Source of the DNA: a virus
Direction: 5' to 3' (one strand)
Length of the DNA stretch: 45,796 bases
IMG/VR virus record: IMGVR_UViG_3300008266_000100
Coordinates: 1 to 45,796 of that record
In this document: positions 22,952-30,577 of the stretch, in pieces
Numbering within the stretch: position 1 is the first letter of the stretch
How the letters are laid out: each line of letters starts with the position of its first letter
Program-made: the position numbers and the translations under genes
Notes under the pieces: model-generated
Seen by the model: the letters and a program-made list of their open reading frames with translations, nothing else
Told to the model about the DNA's origin: nothing
Database searches by the model: none

Positions 22952-23112
22952 TGCTCGTCCTCTGGCAGATCGCGAGGTTCCTCGATCCCGAGGGCAGGCA
23001 GATCAGAGTTCATCTGTGGCAGTCGGCAGAGGACGCTCGTCCTCGCATCGAGGCAGAGATCATGATCGACGGAGCCTGGGAGCCTCTCGAGGAGCAGGCA
23101 TCGCGCAAGTAG
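22951..23112 (+). CDS. Small hypothetical protein, 53 aa
   Basis: ATG 22951 shares its A with the upstream TGA. The protein reads as a compact strand-helix-strand (VLWQIARFLDPEGRQIRVHL ... IEAEIMIDGAWEPLEE). Codon use is typical of this genome. No family known. Confidence 0.5.
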   Translation: MLVLWQIARFLDPEGRQIRVHLWQSAEDARPRIEAEIMIDGAWEPLEEQASRK

Positions 23113-23115
23113 CAT
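23110..23115 (+). promoter_or_regulatory. TAGCAT -10 box, leaderless GTG start
   Basis: TAGCAT plus CTCCTC (6 nt) leads to GTG 23122. The same AGTAGCATCTCCTCG string recurs at 36727, after the MuF gene. Confidence 0.4.
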
Positions 23116-23121
23116 CTCCTC

Positions 23122-23433
23122 GTGACTCTCGAGAGGGACTTCGCGAAACAGGTCGAGATGATCCTGGACTTCAGAGGATGGCTGTGGAAGCACGACGAGC
23201 CTGCGAGGAGGCCCTCCGGCGGATGGGCGACAGCGTTCAGAGGCACGCGGGGATTCCCTGACTACATCGCAGTCAGAGGAGATCGAGTCGTGCTCGCAGA
23301 GATCAAGTCGGAGCGAGGCAGGGCCTCAGAGGATCAGCAGACATGGCTGACAGCCCTCGAGCAGTCAGGCCGAGTCGAGGTGTATCTCTGGAGGCCCTCT
23401 GATCTGCAGGCGATCGCAGAGATCCTCAGATGA
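23122..23433 (+). CDS. VRR-NUC nuclease
   Basis: The 103-residue protein matches the small phage VRR-NUC fold of the PD-(D/E)XK class: N-terminal catalytic Glu region (LERDFAKQVEMILDFRGW), FRGTRGFPDYIAVRGDRVVL (catalytic Asp), AEIKSERGRASEDQQTWL (E-x-K), and VEVYLWRPSD. Such enzymes may act as Holliday-junction resolvases in phage recombination or packaging. The GTG start follows from the box upstream. Confidence 0.85.
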   Translation: MTLERDFAKQVEMILDFRGWLWKHDEPARRPSGGWATAFRGTRGFPDYIAVRGDRVVLAEIKSERGRASEDQQTWLTALEQSGRVEVYLWRPSDLQAIAEILR

Positions 23434-23627
23434 GCAGATCCCTGCCGTATCTGCTGTCAGATGAGTGCCCTGACTGCGGTGCTCCCCTCACAGCCATCGT
23501 CCATCAGGTCGTAGGCACGCCTCGCGCGACAGGAGGCCTCATGCGAGTCCCGATCTCGACAGGCCTCGCCTGGATGCAGGCCTGCGCCCATGTCTGGGAT
23601 CCTGATGAGGGCGCAGAGCAGGCGTAG
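23430..23627 (+). CDS. Small zinc-ribbon protein, 65 aa
   Basis: The ATG overlaps the nuclease stop. It has CPDCGAPL near the N-terminus and CAHVW near the C-terminus, a probable C2-CH zinc ribbon. It may assist the coupled nuclease; no direct evidence. Confidence 0.6.
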   Translation: MSRSLPYLLSDECPDCGAPLTAIVHQVVGTPRATGGLMRVPISTGLAWMQACAHVWDPDEGAEQA

Positions 23628-23630
23628 ACT
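23625..23630 (+). promoter_or_regulatory. TAGACT -10 box with leader
   Basis: TAGACT overlaps the upstream stop. AGGAGG (23645-23650) and ATG 23656 follow. It allows separate expression of the modification genes. Confidence 0.45.
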
Positions 23631-23655
23631 GCCTGCTGACATCCAGGAGGACTCC

Positions 23656-25206
23656 ATGATCGCAGACGATCTCAAACCGCTCGCCCGCCCCATCTCTAGC
23701 CTGCACTCCCTCGATGGCAATCCGCGGAGAGGCGATGTCCGGGCTGTGATGCGCTCCTACGAGCAGTTCGGGCAGAGGAAGCCCATCGTCGCCCTGAGGG
23801 ATGGCACCGTCATCGCAGGCAATCATCAACTTGAGGCTGCTCGCCTCCTCGGATGGGCAGAGATCGCTGTCGTGTATGTCGAGGATGACGACCGGACAGC
23901 CAAGGCCTACGCCCTGGCAGACAATCGCACAGGTCAGTTGGGATCATACGACTACGACGCTCTTCGCGACCTGCTGCAGGAGGTATCCATCGATCCTGCT
24001 CTCTACGAGGCGACCGGGTATCAGCCTGTCGCGATCGGGGACATCTCCTCCCTCGTCCCTCCTGCCCCTCAGCCCTCGTCCGATCCCATCGTCGAGACCC
24101 GGGAGATCGCAGTCGAGCAGAAGCCGACGCTCGCAGACCGCTTCATCTTCCCGCCGTTCTCGGTGCTTGACGCACGCTCAGGCCCCTGGCGAGAGAGGAA
24201 GCGCAGGTGGCTGATGACAGGCATCCAGAGTGAGCAGGGGCGTGCAGACAACCTCGCAGGCGTGAGCGAGTTCGTCCTCGACACTTTCTATGCAGGCAAG
24301 AAGCCTCAGCCCCTCACCATCCCCTCCCTGTCGGGGCGCATCCCGACCTACTACGAGCAGAAGAATCAGGCAGAGGCGCAGACAGGCAGGAAACTGTCCA
24401 ACGAGGAGTTTGAGCGCGATCATCTCGTCATCCCTGAGGGCGCAGCCACGCTCTCTCGGGGAGGGACATCCATCTTTGATCCTGTCCTGTGCGAACTCGT
24501 CTACAGGTGGTTCTCCCCCCTGGGAGGCACCGTCCTCGACCCGTTCGCCGGGGGCTCGGTCAGGGGAGTCGTCGCAGGCCTGACAGGCAGGTCGTATGTC
24601 GGCATCGATCTCAGGCCCGAGCAGGTCGAGAGCAACCGTCAGCAGTGGCAGGCCATCAGGTCGGCTGAGAGGGCAGAGCAGGTCAGCGTCGAGTGGCTTG
24701 CAGGAGACTCCCGCGAGATCCTGCCGACAGTCGCTCATCCCTCCATCGATCTCGTGTTCTCCTGCCCGCCCTACGCTGATCTCGAGGTTTACTCAGAGCA
24801 TCCTGCTGACATCTCCAACATGGAGTGGGAGGACTTCCTCGAGGCCTACCGCGAGATCATCCGGGCCTCGGTCGCCCATCTCGCATACGATCGCTTCGCC
24901 TGCTTCGTCGTCGGCGAGGTTCGTGACCGCAAAGGCAACTACAGGAACCTCATCGGGGAGACAGTCAGGGCGTTCACAGACGCAGGATGTCACTACTACA
25001 ACGAGGCGATCCTCGTCACGCCTGCAGGCTCCCTGCCTGTCAGGGCAGGCAGGATGTTCTCCTCAGGGCGCAAGGTCGGGAAAACGCATCAGAATGTTCT
25101 CGTGTTCGTCAAGGGCGATGGCAAGCGTGCATCGCAGGCCTGCGGAGAGGTGGAGGTTTTCCTGCCTGAGGAGGCTACGGCAGAGGGCGACGACCTGCAG
25201 GCGTAA
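23656..25206 (+). CDS. ParB-like / DNA methyltransferase fusion
   Basis: The 516-residue protein has two domains. Residues about 10-115 are ParB/sulfiredoxin-like (ISSLHSLDGNPRRGD, VIAGNHQLEAARLLGW, KAYALADNRTGQLGSYD). After a linker and a block RFIFPPFSVLDAR ... RKRRWL comes an amino-methyltransferase with DPFAGGSVRGVVA (SAM loop, residues 295 on) and SCPPYADLE (motif IV at 369-377, CPPY in place of D/SPPY). It would methylate adenine N6 or cytosine N4. ParB-type domains in phage methylases may guide DNA binding or act as a CTP/nucleotide-using module. It is the first gene of the putative modification cassette. Confidence 0.85.
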   Translation: MIADDLKPLARPISSLHSLDGNPRRGDVRAVMRSYEQFGQRKPIVALRDGTVIAGNHQLEAARLLGWAEIAVVYVEDDDRTAKAYALADNRTGQLGSYDYDALRDLLQEVSIDPALYEATGYQPVAIGDISSLVPPAPQPSSDPIVETREIAVEQKPTLADRFIFPPFSVLDARSGPWRERKRRWLMTGIQSEQGRADNLAGVSEFVLDTFYAGKKPQPLTIPSLSGRIPTYYEQKNQAEAQTGRKLSNEEFERDHLVIPEGAATLSRGGTSIFDPVLCELVYRWFSPLGGTVLDPFAGGSVRGVVAGLTGRSYVGIDLRPEQVESNRQQWQAIRSAERAEQVSVEWLAGDSREILPTVAHPSIDLVFSCPPYADLEVYSEHPADISNMEWEDFLEAYREIIRASVAHLAYDRFACFVVGEVRDRKGNYRNLIGETVRAFTDAGCHYYNEAILVTPAGSLPVRAGRMFSSGRKVGKTHQNVLVFVKGDGKRASQACGEVEVFLPEEATAEGDDLQA

Positions 25207-25372
25207 TCTCCATGATGCGCCATGCGACTCCGCGCTCGCCTGCAGGAGCAGAGGCGACAGCCTCCTCCTCGCTCTCATGCGCCCTCTGGATGTCCTTCCA
25301 TGCGAGGCTGCGAGCCTCCCATGTCTGCACCTTGTAGTACGCTGTGAACCTGACCGAGGACGGTGATCTCAT
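25175..25372 (-). CDS. Small minus-strand protein, about 51-65 aa
   Basis: On the reverse strand a frame ends with TAG (25175-25177) and reads VQTWEARSLAWKDIQRAHES then GVAWRIMEITPAGRRPLP, which resembles small phage proteins with a YRVQVWD...W-x-D-I-Q pattern. Codon choice matches + strand genes. The start could be GTG 25330 (51 aa) or ATG 25372 (65 aa, keeps the likely N-terminal strand TAYYK). It converges on the methyltransferase with a 32-nt overlap. It is the only minus-strand gene I find convincing. Confidence 0.55.
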   Translation of the reverse strand: MRSPSSVRFTAYYKVQTWEARSLAWKDIQRAHESEEEAVASAPAGERGVAWRIMEITPAGRRPLP

Positions 25373-26519
25373 GGAGGAGACAATAGGGGAGCCGACAGCA
25401 GTCGGCAAGTCATGGCAGAGGGGCATCCCCCTCGAGCGTCTCCGGGCAGTTTCCCGCAGATTCCAGGCCCATGATGGCCCCCGATGCCTCGGGGCGTTCT
25501 CCAAGATCAAGGAGAACATCGTCGCGGGATGGATCGCAGAGGAGCGTCTCCTCGAGACTCCCGACGCAGCAGTCGCGTTCAGATGGCTCAGGAGCAGGCA
25601 GACAGTCTCAGACTTCCGGGGCGAGCCCGCCCTCGAGATGCCCCCCGGGGCTCTCTCCATCGAGCGAGTCGCAGGCACAGCCCTCGGCATTTCCTCCGCG
25701 ATCGAGAGCCTCGCTCAGGGAGCCCCTGTCATCTGGCGATCCTGGGCAGATCATCCTGAGGAGATCGAGGCATCAGCCCTGCTCGGCCTGGAGAGGAGCG
25801 GGACGCTCATCAGGGCCTCCTCAGAGGTGCTCGCCCTCAGGAGCCGGGGCGCATCGACTGTCTCCCTGCCCCTGCCCCGCAGGGATTTCGTCGGGATCGC
25901 TCCGCTCGCGATCCCTGTTGATGAGGGGCATCTCGCCCTCGCAGCCGGATGGCCCTCCATCGTCGAGAGCCTCTGGATTGATCACTACTCCTCCTACAAC
26001 AAGCGTCAGTCATGGCACGCGGTCGCCCTGCGCTCATTCGGAGGCGACCCGGCGTTCATCGAGAAGCCTGCTGAGATGAGCAGGCGGTATCAGCAGGAGC
26101 ATCCTGAGAGGCTGTCCTGGGAGATCGCAGACACTCCCCTCCTCGACTCTCTCCCCGGAGCGAGGGCCCTCCTCGGCTCCCTCGGATGCGGAATCGAGCG
26201 AGCCCGCCTGATGCGCCTCACAACCGGAGGAGAACTGTCCCGGCATGCCGACATCACGGATCGCTCTGCAGGGACTCGCCTGGGCGCGATCGCCCGCCTG
26301 CATCTCCCCCTGATCACGCACGAGAGCGTCCGGTTCACCACCTGGAGCATCGATGATCAGCCGACGACTCTCCACATGGCCCCCGGATCATGGTGGTATC
26401 TCGATGTCAGGAAGCCCCACATGGCTGAGAATCCCTCAGGATTCGACCGCATCCATCTCGTCGTGGACTGCATCGTCGATCAGGCCCTCGCGGAGAGGAT
26501 CGAGCAGGCCCATCCATGA
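25344..26519 (+). CDS. 2-oxoglutarate/Fe(II) oxygenase (Asp/Asn hydroxylase-like) with extra N-terminal domain
   Basis: Residues about 285-385 fit the aspartyl/asparaginyl beta-hydroxylase fold: SRHADITDRS gives H301 and D303, KPHMAEN gives H359, and R369 lies ten residues on for 2-oxoglutarate. The N-terminal 200 residues (CLGAFSKIKENIVAGWIAEE, RSWADHPEEIEASALLGLER, IRASSEVLALRSRGA) are suggestive of a GNAT-like acyltransferase, as in Mom-type DNA modifiers, but this is tentative. The start is GTG 25344 or ATG 25371; GAGGACGG precedes the latter. It lies between a DNA methyltransferase and a PLP enzyme, so action on DNA bases or an attached group is inferred. Confidence 0.7.
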   Translation: MNLTEDGDLMEETIGEPTAVGKSWQRGIPLERLRAVSRRFQAHDGPRCLGAFSKIKENIVAGWIAEERLLETPDAAVAFRWLRSRQTVSDFRGEPALEMPPGALSIERVAGTALGISSAIESLAQGAPVIWRSWADHPEEIEASALLGLERSGTLIRASSEVLALRSRGASTVSLPLPRRDFVGIAPLAIPVDEGHLALAAGWPSIVESLWIDHYSSYNKRQSWHAVALRSFGGDPAFIEKPAEMSRRYQQEHPERLSWEIADTPLLDSLPGARALLGSLGCGIERARLMRLTTGGELSRHADITDRSAGTRLGAIARLHLPLITHESVRFTTWSIDDQPTTLHMAPGSWWYLDVRKPHMAENPSGFDRIHLVVDCIVDQALAERIEQAHP

Positions 26520-27220
26520 GATACCCAGTCACGATCACCGAGCATGAGGGCATCCGCGTCGTCAGAGACGACCTGATCCCCGGAGGATCGAAGCAGAGGA
26601 TTCTCGCCCCCCTGATGGAGATGCTCGCAGAGCAGGGATACCGCAGGTTCGTGTTCGGAGGCCCTGCAGAGGGATACGCCCAGTTGGCCCTCGCGTTCTC
26701 AGCCCAGGAGACAGGCCTCGGCGCGACCTACTTCGTCGCAGAGCGCAAGATGCTGCATCCCAACACGATCCGGGCGCAGGAGGCAGGCTGCGAGATCAGA
26801 CAGGTCAGGCATGGCAGGCTCAATGTCGTGCAGGCCCGAGCCCGGGCGTTCTGCCAGGAAACAGGCTCATACTTCTTCCCCCTGGGGTTCTCGACTCCCG
26901 AGTTCGAGAGGATGCTGACAGCCGAGATCGCGGAGGCTCTCGCCCCCATCGATGTCCAGGAGATCTGGTGCGTCGCAGGCTCAGGGCTCCTCTCCCGATG
27001 CCTGCAGCAGGCCAAGCCCTCCGCGACTGTGAACGCAGTCAGGATCGGATTCGAGCCGAGCGTCGGCCTCGCCCGCCTCCATCTCGCCCCGGAGACATTC
27101 TCAGAGCAGGCCGAGATTCTCCCTCCGTTTCCCTCCTCAGCCAACTACGACGCTAAGGCATGGCGGTTCATCCGCGAGCAGGCATCCCCCGGGGCCCTGT
27201 TCTGGAATGTCGGTGCCTAG
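26516..27220 (+). CDS. Short PLP-dependent fold-type-II enzyme
   Basis: The 234-residue protein has its ATG overlapping the oxygenase stop. IPGGSKQRILAPLMEML resembles the catalytic-lysine segment (K26) of the D-cysteine desulfhydrase / ACC deaminase / threonine synthase group. Further blocks are FVFGGPAEGYAQLALAF, FVAERKMLHPNTIRAQEAG, WCVAGSGLLSRCLQQA and PPFPSSANYDAKAWRF. At 234 residues it is 70-100 shorter than metabolic relatives, so it may be a specialised phage family. It could eliminate or replace at the beta/gamma carbon of an amino acid, or act on an aminoacyl-modified base; substrate unknown. Confidence 0.75.
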   Translation: MRYPVTITEHEGIRVVRDDLIPGGSKQRILAPLMEMLAEQGYRRFVFGGPAEGYAQLALAFSAQETGLGATYFVAERKMLHPNTIRAQEAGCEIRQVRHGRLNVVQARARAFCQETGSYFFPLGFSTPEFERMLTAEIAEALAPIDVQEIWCVAGSGLLSRCLQQAKPSATVNAVRIGFEPSVGLARLHLAPETFSEQAEILPPFPSSANYDAKAWRFIREQASPGALFWNVGA

Positions 27221-27227
27221 AGCCGAC

Positions 27228-27233
27228 TACACT
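27228..27233 (+). promoter_or_regulatory. TACACT -10 box, leaderless start of terminase
   Basis: CCGACTACACT is followed by 7 nt and then ATG 27241. It combines the leaderless box with the CCGACTA half-palindrome. Confidence 0.55.
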
Positions 27234-27240
27234 CCTGCCC

Positions 27241-27789
27241 ATGACCGCAGAGGACTCTCCTCGCCCTCGCGCCCCGATCGGGAGGCGCACGCTCCTCACG
27301 CCTGAGGTGCAGGAGGCCATTGTCACCGCAGTCGGAGTCGGGGCGTATCTCGACGACGCAGCCTCGACAGCAGGGATTGGGCCATCGACGCTCCACCTCT
27401 GGATGGCGACAGGCAGGCAGGCGAGAGAGCGATCCGACGCAGGGGAGCCCCTGACTGACCGCGAGGCCCTCTGCCTAGAGTTCATGGAGGCGGTAGAAAA
27501 GGCCCGGGCAGACGCATCCCTCAGGAACATCCACATCATCCAGAGGGCAGCGCAGGAGGGGACATGGCAGGCTGCAGCCTGGTATCTCGAGCGCACCAAC
27601 CCTCGCAAGTGGGGCAGGCACGAGACCTACGAGGTGACAGGAGCCGAGGGAGGGCCCATCCGCGTCGATGTCTCGAGCAAGGACGCTCTCCGGGCCAAGT
27701 TCGAGACTGCTCAGAGAGTCGCCCTGGAGAGGCTCGGGGCCCCGATCGAGGATGCTGAGATCATCGAGGAGAGACGAGAGGCCCTGTGA
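27241..27789 (+). CDS. terS: Terminase small subunit
   Basis: The 182-residue protein contains an HTH of terminase/transposase type (YLDDAASTAGIGPSTLHLWM), a helical middle with SLRNIHIIQRAAQEGTWQAA, and AWYLERTNPRKWGRHE followed by EVTGAEGGPI, a signature of phage small terminases. It binds packaging-start DNA and feeds the large subunit. The start is fixed by the TACACT box; an upstream in-frame ATG lies inside the PLP gene. Unusually, GP88 separates it from the large subunit. Confidence 0.85.
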   Translation: MTAEDSPRPRAPIGRRTLLTPEVQEAIVTAVGVGAYLDDAASTAGIGPSTLHLWMATGRQARERSDAGEPLTDREALCLEFMEAVEKARADASLRNIHIIQRAAQEGTWQAAAWYLERTNPRKWGRHETYEVTGAEGGPIRVDVSSKDALRAKFETAQRVALERLGAPIEDAEIIEERREAL

Positions 27790-28565
27790 CGATCCTGAGG
27801 CAGAACGCTGAACTGAGGAGGGATCGCGTCTGGAACTTCTCGATCCCGGCATGGCATGTCACGCTCCCTGATGGGAGCCGATTCATGACCTGTCCTCATG
27901 CAGGGCCCTGCGCACAGGTCTGCTACGCCCGGAACGGCACCTACCGCTTCCCTGCTGTCCTCGCGTCGCACACTCGGAACCTCCTGATGTTCCTCGACGA
28001 TCCTGAGGGATGGGAGCAGGCCCTGATCGCAGAGTTGCAGGCTCGACGGTTCCGCCCGACCGGGGAGCCTCGAGACCTGCCGATCCAGGGCGATCCCTGG
28101 ATGCAGGCATGGGCTCAGACTGGGGGCGCAGCGGTGCGCATCCATGACTCAGGCGACTTCTTCTCTGCCCCCTATCTGCAGGCATGGCTGAGGATCGCGG
28201 AGGCGACTCCTGATGTCCTGTTCTATGCCTACACGAAAGAGATCAGCCTGTTCCGGGCAGAGCCCCGAGTCGATCAGGTGCCCAACTTCCGGTATCTGTT
28301 CTCGACCGGGGGCCTGGAGGATCACCTGATCGATGAGCAGGCTGACCGCTTCGCGGATGTTTTCCCTGACGAGGAGGCGATCAAGAAGGCAGGCTTCTAC
28401 TCGCAGACAGCCTCCGATCTGCTCGCAGTCGCAGCCCCATCCCGGCTGATCGGCATCCCTGCCAACAACATCCCTGCGTTTCGCAGGAGGCTCTCAGGGC
28501 GCAGATTCTCCGACCTGACAGCAGAGCGGTCAGTCGCGATCAGGAGACGAGCAGGCTCATCGTGA
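27786..28565 (+). CDS. GP88-like cysteine-motif protein
   Basis: The 259-residue protein starts at GTG inside the terminase stop. It matches the phage GP88 family: TCPHAGPCAQVCYARNGTYR (Cys 36, 42, 46, a C-x5-C-x3-C cluster), VRIHDSGDFFSAPYLQAW, LFYAYTKEISLF, and a C-terminal SRLIGIPANN. The cysteine cluster followed by a TIM-barrel-like pattern suggests an Fe-S enzyme related in layout to radical SAM proteins, but spacing is not the classical Cx3Cx2C. Position between the terminase genes and near the modification cassette suggests DNA or nucleotide modification; this is inference. Confidence 0.75.
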   Translation: MTILRQNAELRRDRVWNFSIPAWHVTLPDGSRFMTCPHAGPCAQVCYARNGTYRFPAVLASHTRNLLMFLDDPEGWEQALIAELQARRFRPTGEPRDLPIQGDPWMQAWAQTGGAAVRIHDSGDFFSAPYLQAWLRIAEATPDVLFYAYTKEISLFRAEPRVDQVPNFRYLFSTGGLEDHLIDEQADRFADVFPDEEAIKKAGFYSQTASDLLAVAAPSRLIGIPANNIPAFRRRLSGRRFSDLTAERSVAIRRRAGSS

Positions 28566-29962
28566 CGCAGGCCCCTGATCTCAGGGCCATGTCTCCTCAG
28601 CAGGTCATCGCCCTGGGAGGCGAGTGGGAGCCCCTCCTGGACTCCCTCGATGAGCAGGAGGCTGAGAGCCTGCTCTACGACTGGCAGTTCTGGAGCCGAC
28701 CTGTGCAGCGCATCCCGGAGGAGATGGGCACGCGGTACCGCATCTGGCTGTTCCGAGCAGGGCGAGGCTCAGGCAAGACCCGGGCAGGAGCCGAGGCGAC
28801 CCGCTCCATGATCGAGACAGTCTCGAGGATCGCGCTCGTCGCTCCGACAGCCTCCGATGTCCGCGATGTCATGATCGAGGGCGAGTCCGGTCTCCTCTCT
28901 GTGTTCCCCCCGGATCAGAGGCCCGAGTATGAGCCCTCCAAGCGTCGCGTGACATTCCACAACGGGGCGAGGGCGTATGCCTACTCTGCTGAGGAGCCGG
29001 AGCGTCTGCGAGGCCCTCAGCATGGATGGGCATGGATCGACGAGCCTGCCTCGATGCCCCTCGGGCAGGCCTCGCTCGACAACCTCCTGTTCGGCCTGCG
29101 CCTCGGCGATGCCCCCTGGACGATGATTACAGGCACGCCCAAGCCTGTGAGATGGCTCCGCGATCTCGCAGCCCGCCCAGATACCATCACGACGACAGGA
29201 TCAACCTACGACAACGCCTCCAACCTCGCCCGCGGATTCATCGACGACATCCTCTCCCGGTATGAGGGCACCCGCCTCGGGAGGCAGGAACTCTACGCCG
29301 AGTTCCTCGAGGATGTCGAGGGGGCCCTCTGGACAGAGGCGATGATCGACCGCACGAGGCTCGCAGGGCTCGAGCCTGCCCATCCTCTGCGAGCGATCAA
29401 CGGATGGCAGGCAGACAACGGCATCCCTGCGACGCTCGACCGCAGGCCCTGGCGCACCATCGTCGCCGTCGATCCCCCAGGAGAGACTGCTGAGTGCGGG
29501 ATCGTCGTCGCGATGGCCCCTGTGAACGGGCAGGCAGGCATCGACCGGGCGATCGTCCTCGAGGATGCCTCCACAGCAGGCAGGCCCGAGGAGTGGGGAG
29601 CCCGCGTCGCCTCCGTCGCCCGGAAGTGGCGAGCAGAGCGCATCGTCGTCGAGTCCAATCAGGGAGGCGACATGGTAAGGGCGACCATCCATGCAGTTGA
29701 TCCGACGCTCAGGATCGACAAGATCACAGCCCGCATCTCAAAGGGAGCACGAGCAGAGCCTGTCTCTGCCATGTATGAGCGCAGGCTCGTCCATCACGCC
29801 GGATTCTTCCCGATGCTCGAGGCGCAGATGACGACCTATGTCCCGGGCGAGTCTCGCTCTCCTGATCGCATGGATGCCCTCGTGCATGCGATCAACAGCC
29901 TGCTCCCTCCCCGACCTGTGCAGCGGGCCTCTGTCGCCTCAGCAGTCTCGAGGCGCATCTGA
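28562..29962 (+). CDS. terL: Terminase large subunit
   Basis: The 466-residue protein starts at GTG overlapping the GP88 stop. The ATPase domain has Walker A (GRGSGKT, residues 67-73), Walker B (WAWIDEP, near 155), and coupling motif TGTPKP. The nuclease domain has VAVDPPGE, VESNQGGDMV, and SPDRMDALVHAI with the acidic residues of an RNase H-like fold. It powers DNA packaging and cuts the concatemer. Confidence 0.95.
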   Translation: MTQAPDLRAMSPQQVIALGGEWEPLLDSLDEQEAESLLYDWQFWSRPVQRIPEEMGTRYRIWLFRAGRGSGKTRAGAEATRSMIETVSRIALVAPTASDVRDVMIEGESGLLSVFPPDQRPEYEPSKRRVTFHNGARAYAYSAEEPERLRGPQHGWAWIDEPASMPLGQASLDNLLFGLRLGDAPWTMITGTPKPVRWLRDLAARPDTITTTGSTYDNASNLARGFIDDILSRYEGTRLGRQELYAEFLEDVEGALWTEAMIDRTRLAGLEPAHPLRAINGWQADNGIPATLDRRPWRTIVAVDPPGETAECGIVVAMAPVNGQAGIDRAIVLEDASTAGRPEEWGARVASVARKWRAERIVVESNQGGDMVRATIHAVDPTLRIDKITARISKGARAEPVSAMYERRLVHHAGFFPMLEAQMTTYVPGESRSPDRMDALVHAINSLLPPRPVQRASVASAVSRRI

Positions 29963-30177
29963 TGGAGGCGTGGTCGTGGATCCTGACTGCCTGGGGAGCG
30001 ACAGGTCTCCTGCTCGCAGGGCGCAGAGTGTGGTGGGCATGGTATGTCGGCCTCGCAGGGCAGGGCCTGTGGCTGACCTATGGGCTGACGACCGGGCAGG
30101 GAGGCTTCATCGCCTCTGCGTTCCTGTACGGATTCGTGTACGCTAGGAACGCACGACGATGGACGGAGGAGAGATGA
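29962..30177 (+). CDS. Small membrane protein, 71 aa
   Basis: The ATG overlaps the terminase stop. It has two or three hydrophobic, Trp-rich helices (WSWILTAWGATGLLLAG; WYVGLAGQGLWLTYGLTTGQ; FIASAFLYGFVYARN). Small proteins with this pattern sit beside terminases in many actinophages. Role unknown. Confidence 0.65.
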   Translation: MEAWSWILTAWGATGLLLAGRRVWWAWYVGLAGQGLWLTYGLTTGQGGFIASAFLYGFVYARNARRWTEER

Positions 30178-30467
30178 TGAGCCCGCTGTGGATGCTGATT
30201 GGCGCACTCGCGACATACAGGCTGACTCGACTGATGACTGCTGACAGGATCACCGAGCCTCTGCGCTCGTGGATTGAGACGCGATCAGCGACAGCAGGGT
30301 ATCTCGTTACCTGCGACTGGTGCCTCTCGATCTGGATCGCGCCGTGGCCTGCTCTGCTCCTCGTCGTCGCCCCTGATGCCCCTCTCGTCAGATGGGGGCT
30401 GTCGCTCCTGGCTTTCTCTGCCCTCACAGGGCTGATGTCTCTCGCAGAGCGCAGGCTCGACCGCTGA
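30174..30467 (+). CDS. DUF1360-like membrane protein
   Basis: Start at ATG 30174 or 30177 after GGAGGAG. The sequence LIGALATYRLTRLMTADRIT, YLVTCDWCLSIWIAPW and two C-terminal hydrophobic helices match the DUF1360 pattern of phage membrane proteins. Function is not established. Confidence 0.75.
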   Translation: MMSPLWMLIGALATYRLTRLMTADRITEPLRSWIETRSATAGYLVTCDWCLSIWIAPWPALLLVVAPDAPLVRWGLSLLAFSALTGLMSLAERRLDR

Positions 30468-30508
30468 TTCAGCCTCTCTGCGCCTAGAAACAGCGTTTAC
30501 AACATGAC

Positions 30509-30537
30509 TTGACCTGCCGACTCAGGTCGGGCATGAT
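30509..30537 (+). promoter_or_regulatory. Promoter with palindromic operator (P-early 2)
   Basis: TTGACC, a 17-nt spacer with TGCCGACTCAGGTCGGGCA, and CATGAT (30532-30537). The spacer palindrome is CCGAC-TCAG-GTCGG. About 40 nt of leader ends AGAGAGGAAAAC before ATG 30578. It is nearly identical to the elements at 12167 and 36867. Confidence 0.8.
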
Positions 30538-30577
30538 TCTCTCTGTCAGGGATCGCCTGACGCAGAGAGAGGAAAAC

